Shown: positions 1-3,296 of the stretch, one piece after another
Numbering within the stretch: the first letter of the stretch is position 1
Layout of the letters: each line of letters starts with the position of its first letter
Assembly (NCBI GenBank): GCA_041488295.1
Contig: JBGPOZ010000256.1
Coordinates: forward strand, 1 to 5,846
Origin: URHD0088 sp041488295
Lineage (GTDB): Bacteria; Pseudomonadota; Alphaproteobacteria; ATCC43930; CGMCC-115725
Length of the DNA: 5,846 bases
Direction of reading: 5' to 3'
Translations under genes and position numbers: made by a program
The notes under the pieces: generated by a model
Told to the model about the DNA's origin: nothing
Seen by the model: the letters and a program-made list of their open reading frames with translations, nothing else
Database searches by the model: none

Positions 1-1
1 C

Positions 2-955
2 GAGCTCTGCCTCGGCCTCGCCGCGGGCGAGCGGGCGGTCCTCACCGTGCCCGCCTCGCACGTGACCGGGCTCGTTGCGATCCTCTTCGCGATGCTGCGT
101 TGCGGCGGCTGCACGGTGATGATGCGTGCCTTCAAGGCGCGCGACTTTCTCGATCTCGCCGCGCGCGAGCGCGCGACGTTCACCGCGATGGTTCCCGCGC
201 AATATAATCTCTGTCTCTTGCAGCCCGATCTCGGGCGCTTCGACCTCAGGGCGTGGCGCATCGGCGCCTTCGGCGGCGCGCCGATGCCGGAGGTGACGAT
301 CGCCGCGCTCGCAGCGGCGCTGCCGAATCTGACGCTCGTCAACGCGTATGGCGCGACCGAGACGACCTCGCCGACCTCGATCATGCCGCCCGGCCGCAAC
401 ACACGATATCCCGACAGCGTTGGCCAGGTCGTGCCGGGCGGCACGGTGCGGGTTGTCGACGAGGCGGGACAGGGCGTGCCGCCGGGCGAGGCGGGCGAGA
501 TCTGGATCAAGGGCGCGATGGTCGTTCCAGGATATTGGCGGCGGCCCGAGGCCAACGCCGCCGAGTTCACGGACGGCTTCTGGCGCTCGGGCGACATCGG
601 CTCGCTCGACGCCGAGGGCTATCTGCGGGTTTTCGACCGCAAGAAGGACATGATCAACCGGGCCGGCTACAAGGTCTTCAGCGCCGAGGTCGAGAATGTC
701 CTCAGCCACCATCCCGGCATCGTCGAGAGCGCCGTCATCGGCGTGCCCGATCCGGTGCTGGGCGAGCGCGTCAAGGCCGTCATCGTCGCGCGCGATGCGC
801 GTCTCAGTTCAGACGCGATCCGCGCCTTCTGCGCCGAGCGCCTCGCCGATTACAAGGTGCCGGAGTTCATCGCCTTCGCCCACGAGCCCCTGCCGCGCAA
901 TGCCAACGGCAAGCTGCAGAAAGCGCTGCTGCGCGAGCGGGGCAAGGAGCGCTAG
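2..955 (+). CDS. Acyl-CoA synthetase / class I adenylate-forming enzyme, C-terminal part (5' end outside window)
   Basis: This enzyme family activates a carboxylic acid with ATP to an acyl-adenylate and then transfers the acyl group to CoA; it is normally cytoplasmic. The frame is open from base 2 and gives 317 residues before TAG. The N-terminal third, including the P-loop-like TSGTTGxPKG motif, lies upstream of the window. Visible family signatures, in order, are a PASHVTG segment (core A4-like region), NAYGATETTSPTS (A5), GEIWIKG with PGYW (A6), WRSGDIGSLDAEGYL (A7, with the ribose-binding Asp), FDRKKDMINRAGYKVFSAEVE (hinge, A8), and PRNANGKLQK near the end, which holds the catalytic lysine (A10). 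The C-terminal AMP-binding subdomain is complete and undamaged. The hinge form NRAGYKV is closer to fatty/aryl acyl-CoA ligases than to NRPS adenylation domains, and no carrier domain follows. The substrate cannot be told from this part. It converges on the minus-strand operon with 28 bp between stop codons and no clear terminator hairpin there. Confidence 0.93.
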   Translation, partial: ELCLGLAAGERAVLTVPASHVTGLVAILFAMLRCGGCTVMMRAFKARDFLDLAARERATFTAMVPAQYNLCLLQPDLGRFDLRAWRIGAFGGAPMPEVTIAALAAALPNLTLVNAYGATETTSPTSIMPPGRNTRYPDSVGQVVPGGTVRVVDEAGQGVPPGEAGEIWIKGAMVVPGYWRRPEANAAEFTDGFWRSGDIGSLDAEGYLRVFDRKKDMINRAGYKVFSAEVENVLSHHPGIVESAVIGVPDPVLGERVKAVIVARDARLSSDAIRAFCAERLADYKVPEFIAFAHEPLPRNANGKLQKALLRERGKER

Positions 956-983
956 GACGGGAATCCGCCCGCGCCCCCTTACG

Positions 984-1631
984 CTATTTTGCCTTTCGCC
1001 GTGACGCGCTCGCAGCCCTGCGGGTTTTGCCGCCGCGCCCCCGCCTTGCCGCGCCGAACGCTGCCGCGCGCCCTCCCGCGCTTTCCATCCGCTCGGCGGT
1101 CTCGAGCGTCAGCCCCATGAAGGGGCTGCCGAAGCCCTTGGCGTAAAGGGCGCCGGGCGAGAAGTGGTGATGCGCGCCGTCAGGATCCTGGACCCAATAT
1201 GAGCGCAGACGCTGGAGCGCCGTGACGAAATTGGAGTTGCGGCTGGCAAGGGCGGCCTCCCAACCCTGTATCGCCTCCGCCGAGTCATAGGTCCAATATG
1301 TGCGGTATTCGAGGCGCTCGCCGCTTGTCGTGAGATAGGTCCCGCGGTAGTGGACGCCCTTCATGAGCTTCTCGCAGGACTCTGCGATGAGGGCTTCGTG
1401 ATCGGCGAGGAAGCGGTTGAACTCGTTCACTTGCGCCAGCGGCACTCTGAAAGTCCACTCGATGACGAGGGCGCCCAGCGCATACTTCATCTCGTCGATG
1501 GGCAACCCCGGCACTTTAATGAAGCTATTCGTCCGAACTTCGGTGACGGCTACCGAAACGGCCGGCGGCGCAGGGGTGCCATGCCGAAGAACCAAACGAC
1601 GGACGGCGTCGATGTCTTTCTCCGAAGTCAT
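984..1631 (-). CDS. Unrecognised 215-residue protein, third gene of the radical SAM/PqqD operon
   Basis: I do not recognise this family. The start at 1631 is chosen because its ATG overlaps the TGA of the upstream PqqD-like gene (ATGA) and an AAGGGAG ribosome-binding site lies 10 nt upstream. An upstream extension in this frame would only shadow the PqqD-like gene. Residues about 50-148 read as strand (ALGALVIEWTFRVP), helix (VNEFNRFLADHEALIAESCEKL), two strands (VHYRGTYL and RLEYRTYWTY), then helix (AEAIQGWEAALASRNSNF). This order resembles dimeric alpha/beta-barrel (ABM/NIPSNAP-like) proteins, which is inference from pattern only. Next come WVQDPDG, a His triplet (154-156), a Gly/Pro-rich segment, and a low-complexity basic tail (186-215, 11 Arg/Lys in 30). 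There is no signal peptide or membrane segment, and only one cysteine (C86). Translational coupling implies production together with the modification enzymes. It could be their substrate, a partner or a product-binding protein. Confidence 0.85.
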   Translation of the reverse strand: MTSEKDIDAVRRLVLRHGTPAPPAVSVAVTEVRTNSFIKVPGLPIDEMKYALGALVIEWTFRVPLAQVNEFNRFLADHEALIAESCEKLMKGVHYRGTYLTTSGERLEYRTYWTYDSAEAIQGWEAALASRNSNFVTALQRLRSYWVQDPDGAHHHFSPGALYAKGFGSPFMGLTLETAERMESAGGRAAAFGAARRGRGGKTRRAASASRRKAK

Positions 1632-1921
1632 GATGCTTGGTCTCCCTTCTCTGATGCGCGCCGTCGCCCCCGCGCGGTCGCCGCGAGATTTTCGATGATA
1701 CCCATCTTCAGCATGTCGCGTAAGGTTGCGGAAAGATAGTTCTCGGCATCCTCCGGTGACATCAGCGGCTCGACCGCCTCGGCGAAAGCCGATTTCAATC
1801 GGCGGAACGATCTCCCGTCGCACAGCTCCAGCACCAACCAGGCGCTTGCGTTCAGCGTATAGAGGGTCGGGGGCTTCCGCGTGTAGACGAAGCAGAACTC
1901 CATTTCAGGGACCGGTCTCAC
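1628..1921 (-). CDS. PqqD-like RiPP recognition element (RRE) protein
   Basis: PqqD-family proteins are small winged-helix chaperones that bind the leader part of a precursor and present it to a radical SAM enzyme. Signatures seen are VRPVPE plus CFVYTR (beta strands), LYTLNASAWLVLELCDGRSF (residues 20-39, the hallmark LN-x-S/T-A...LxDG motif), an amphipathic helix, then LRDMLKMGIIENL (67-79), the usual L..L...GII ending. The tail is basic and probably disordered. At 97 residues the length is typical of stand-alone PqqD. The start is uncertain. GTG at 1921 keeps the first conserved strand and overlaps the radical SAM gene by 17 nt. ATG at 1903 begins one base after that gene's TGA and gives 91 residues. 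Neither has a good ribosome-binding site, so termination-reinitiation coupling is likely. The open frame continues to 2071, but that part merely shadows the radical SAM gene. The stop overlaps the next gene's start (ATGA). Confidence 0.86.
   Translation of the reverse strand: MRPVPEMEFCFVYTRKPPTLYTLNASAWLVLELCDGRSFRRLKSAFAEAVEPLMSPEDAENYLSATLRDMLKMGIIENLAATARGRRRASEKGDQAS
1642..1648 (-). promoter_or_regulatory. Ribosome-binding site of the 215-residue protein gene
   Basis: Read on the minus strand this is AAGGGAG, 10 nt before the ATG at 1631. It lies inside the 3' end of the PqqD-like gene and supports the ATGA-overlap start over any longer frame. Confidence 0.6.
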
Positions 1922-2939
1922 GCGGAGGTTTCGGATTTTCCTGAAGCAGCCATTCGGGGAGGACACTGAGATCCACTCCTTGGTTGAGCGTCGAGCAGAA
2001 CGGGTCGGGCGCCGTCCATCGTCCGTGAAACGCATAGGCGGTCGACCGGCAACCGCCGCGGCTGCCGTCATTCGTATCGCATGACGCGCAGGAATGCTCG
2101 ACGGCGCCGGAGCGAAGCTGGCGATAAAGCGGATTCTCGCGCCATGTCGTCATGAGCGAGACCTCTTTGACGTTACCGAAATTCACGTATTCGCGAAGAT
2201 AGGGGCAGCCGATCGAATCGCCGAAGGCATTGACGGTCGCCGCCTGCCAACAGCAATTGCGGTCTTTCGGATGCCACGAACGCATGATTGTGACGCCGGG
2301 ACGCTCGTTGACTGCCGTGACGACTGCCATCTGCTCGTCGAGCGACAGAGCAAGCTCGCTCCAGAGGCGCTTGACGCGGCCGAGCGGATAGAGCCGCAGA
2401 AGGCCGACCCGCTCGGCGCCGCATGCCGCGGCAAGATCGACGATCGCTTGGATCTCGCCCGCATTGCGTTTCGTCAGAATGGTCAGAAGATCGGTCTTGA
2501 CGCCGGCATCGACGAGACATCGAACGGCATTGAGCGCCTTCTCGAAGCTTCCCGGAACACCCATGAACCAATCATGGGTCGCTGGATTGGCGCCCATGAT
2601 GTCGACGAGAACACGTCCGATGCCGATCGCCTTCAAGCGCCGCGCCGCCTTCCGATCGATCAGCGTGCCGTTGGTTCGCACCAGCGTCATTGTGTTGCGT
2701 GCGGCCTTGCGCAACATGTCGAAGATGCCGTCTTTGTAGAATGGCTCGCCACCCTCGATATAGGTTTCGATGACGCCATTCGCGGCGAGCCCGTCGATGA
2801 GGCCAAGCCACTCTTCAGCGGTGAGCTCGGGGCGCGGCATCACGCGGTTACAATCGCCGTAGCAATGGACGCATTGCAGATTGCAGGTTTGGGTCAGCGA
2901 AAACGTGACCTTTGGCGGACGCTCGAAAATCAGCGTCAT
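1905..2939 (-). CDS. Radical SAM protein with SPASM-like C-terminal cysteine domain (putative peptide/protein-modifying enzyme)
   Basis: Radical SAM enzymes use a [4Fe-4S] cluster to cleave S-adenosylmethionine and start radical chemistry; SPASM members mostly modify peptides or proteins. The cluster motif is CNLQCVHC (C19, C23, C26, CX3CX2C). GGEP (63-66) is the SAM-binding motif, and VRTNGTL (87-93) is the usual following strand. The C-terminal half has C229, C230, GCP (C245), CASCDTNDG (C284, C287), GGCRSTA (C297) and PDPFC (C315), a SPASM-like pattern holding probable auxiliary Fe-S ligands. One expected cysteine position holds S293. The start at 2939 (344 residues) is preferred: GGGGAG lies 8 nt upstream. 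ATG 2957 is in frame but poorly served, and a further in-frame extension to 3095 runs into an intergenic palindromic repeat. It is the first gene of the operon. The immediately following PqqD-like gene supports peptide or protein modification, but the substrate and the bond formed are unknown. Confidence is high for the family, low for the reaction. Confidence 0.95.
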   Translation of the reverse strand: MTLIFERPPKVTFSLTQTCNLQCVHCYGDCNRVMPRPELTAEEWLGLIDGLAANGVIETYIEGGEPFYKDGIFDMLRKAARNTMTLVRTNGTLIDRKAARRLKAIGIGRVLVDIMGANPATHDWFMGVPGSFEKALNAVRCLVDAGVKTDLLTILTKRNAGEIQAIVDLAAACGAERVGLLRLYPLGRVKRLWSELALSLDEQMAVVTAVNERPGVTIMRSWHPKDRNCCWQAATVNAFGDSIGCPYLREYVNFGNVKEVSLMTTWRENPLYRQLRSGAVEHSCASCDTNDGSRGGCRSTAYAFHGRWTAPDPFCSTLNQGVDLSVLPEWLLQENPKPPRETGP

Positions 2940-2947
2940 CTCGGCTT

Positions 2948-2953
2948 CTCCCC
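2948..2953 (-). promoter_or_regulatory. Ribosome-binding site deciding the radical SAM start
   Basis: Minus-strand GGGGAG with an 8-nt spacer to the ATG at 2939. The alternative in-frame ATG at 2957 has no purine-rich element at a suitable distance, so the shorter 344-residue product is preferred. Confidence 0.65.
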
Positions 2954-3064
2954 GCATCCGCTCGCAACCAAGCCGAGCAATGCTAGGGGCTTGATGTGCG
3001 GCTGTCCATAAATCATCCTGTCGAACGGGGCAACAAATCCGGGTGAATGGGACGTTAGTTTGAT

Positions 3065-3096
3065 CGTCATGGCCATGCTTGACACGGCCATCCACG
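3065..3096 (-). repeat. Palindromic intergenic repeat (REP-like), left copy
   Basis: The 32-bp element reads, on the minus strand, CGTGGAT-GGCC-...-GGCC-ATGACG. ATGGCC (3069-3074) pairs with GGCCAT (3086-3091), and an inner GT/AC-type pairing is interrupted by one mismatch. It is the degenerate copy: the inner stem is less perfect than in the right copy. From general knowledge, repeats with CGTGGAT...ATGACG ends and a GC-rich stem are widespread between genes in Hyphomicrobiales, where they give spurious reading frames starting like VDGRVKPGHDD; this copy gives DGRVKHGHDD. Confidence 0.75.
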
Positions 3097-3128
3097 CACC
3101 TCCGCCGAGAACGAATCGGGAGGAGTGA

Positions 3129-3160
3129 CGTGGATCACCGGGCCAAGCCCGGTGATGACG
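3129..3160 (+). repeat. Palindromic intergenic repeat (REP-like), right copy
   Basis: The 32-bp element starts CGTGGAT and ends ATGACG, in the opposite orientation to the left copy. It contains a perfect 10-bp stem, ATCACCGGGC (3134-3143) with GCCCGGTGAT (3147-3156), closed by a CAA loop. Together with the left copy it forms an inverted doublet separated by 32 bp, the layout called REPIN in other bacteria. The hairpin is not followed by a T-run on either strand, so it does not look like an intrinsic terminator. Confidence 0.8.
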
Positions 3161-3285
3161 GCTGAAAATAACGACTATTGGCCTTCAAGGAACCGAGTGA
3201 ACGATGCGCGTTCCAATGAGCGGCTTGCCGCGGCGATTCGCGAGGCGACGAGCCGCTGCTTGGTGCCGGCGACGCGCCTTGCGTG

Positions 3286-3290
3286 AAGGG
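3286..3290 (+). promoter_or_regulatory. Ribosome-binding site of the cyclase-ATPase gene
   Basis: AAGGG with a 6-nt spacer to the ATG at 3297. An in-frame TAA at 3291-3293 lies two codons before that ATG, so no longer product is possible in this frame. Confidence 0.7.
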
Positions 3291-3296
3291 TAAGCG

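Larger units (their letters stand above)
984..2939 (-). other. Putative three-gene operon: radical SAM/SPASM, PqqD-like RRE, unknown 215-residue protein
   Basis: All three genes are on the minus strand with no spacers. The PqqD-like gene starts inside or 1 nt after the end of the radical SAM gene, and the third gene starts within the PqqD-like stop (ATGA). Such packing indicates one transcript and translational coupling, hence related function. Only the first and third genes have a clear ribosome-binding site. No transporter, peptidase or short Cys/Gly-rich precursor gene was found next to them in the window. The operon is bounded downstream by a convergent ligase gene and upstream by the divergent region 2940-3296, so it appears complete here. 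Confidence 0.8.
2940..3296. other. Divergent intergenic region between the radical SAM operon and the cyclase gene
   Basis: This 357-bp stretch must carry the promoters for both the minus-strand operon and the plus-strand cyclase gene. Its middle is occupied by an inverted pair of palindromic repeats (3065-3096 and 3129-3160). The segment 3161-3180 is locally AT-rich, which would suit a promoter for the cyclase gene, but no convincing -35/-10 pair could be assigned on either strand. A 43-codon open frame (3155-3286, plus strand) lies between the right repeat and the cyclase ribosome-binding site; coding status is doubtful and it is treated under findings. No tRNA, riboswitch or obvious operator was recognised. 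Confidence 0.6.

Noticed and set aside
956..983. Possible bidirectional terminator between the convergent genes
   Set aside because: Only a 4-bp CGGG/CCCG pairing with no T-run on either strand.
253..1146. A 297-codon plus-strand frame inside and beyond the ligase gene
   Set aside because: Arg/Ala/Gly-rich shadow of the ligase frame, which carries all adenylation motifs.
2094..3011. A 305-codon plus-strand frame across the radical SAM gene
   Set aside because: It is the antisense of a gene with clear CX3CX2C, GGEP and SPASM-like motifs; its own product shows no family pattern.
3012..3040. Minus-strand TTGTTG with 17-bp spacing to ATTTAT as a promoter for the radical SAM operon
   Set aside because: Both hexamers match the consensus at only about half of the positions; not enough to call a promoter.
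3079..3084. TTGACA, a perfect -35 hexamer on the plus strand
   Set aside because: It lies within the left repeat, and no -10-like hexamer occurs 16-18 bp downstream (sequence there is CCGCCG-rich).
2940..3095. N-terminal extension of the radical SAM protein to 396 residues
   Set aside because: The extension translates an intergenic palindromic repeat (DGRVKHGHDD) and has no ribosome-binding site; the start at 2939 has a good one.
3204..3293. A 29-codon plus-strand ORF ending just before the cyclase ATG
   Set aside because: Strongly Arg/Ala-rich composition typical of a shadow frame; the overlapping 3155-3286 frame is the more protein-like one.
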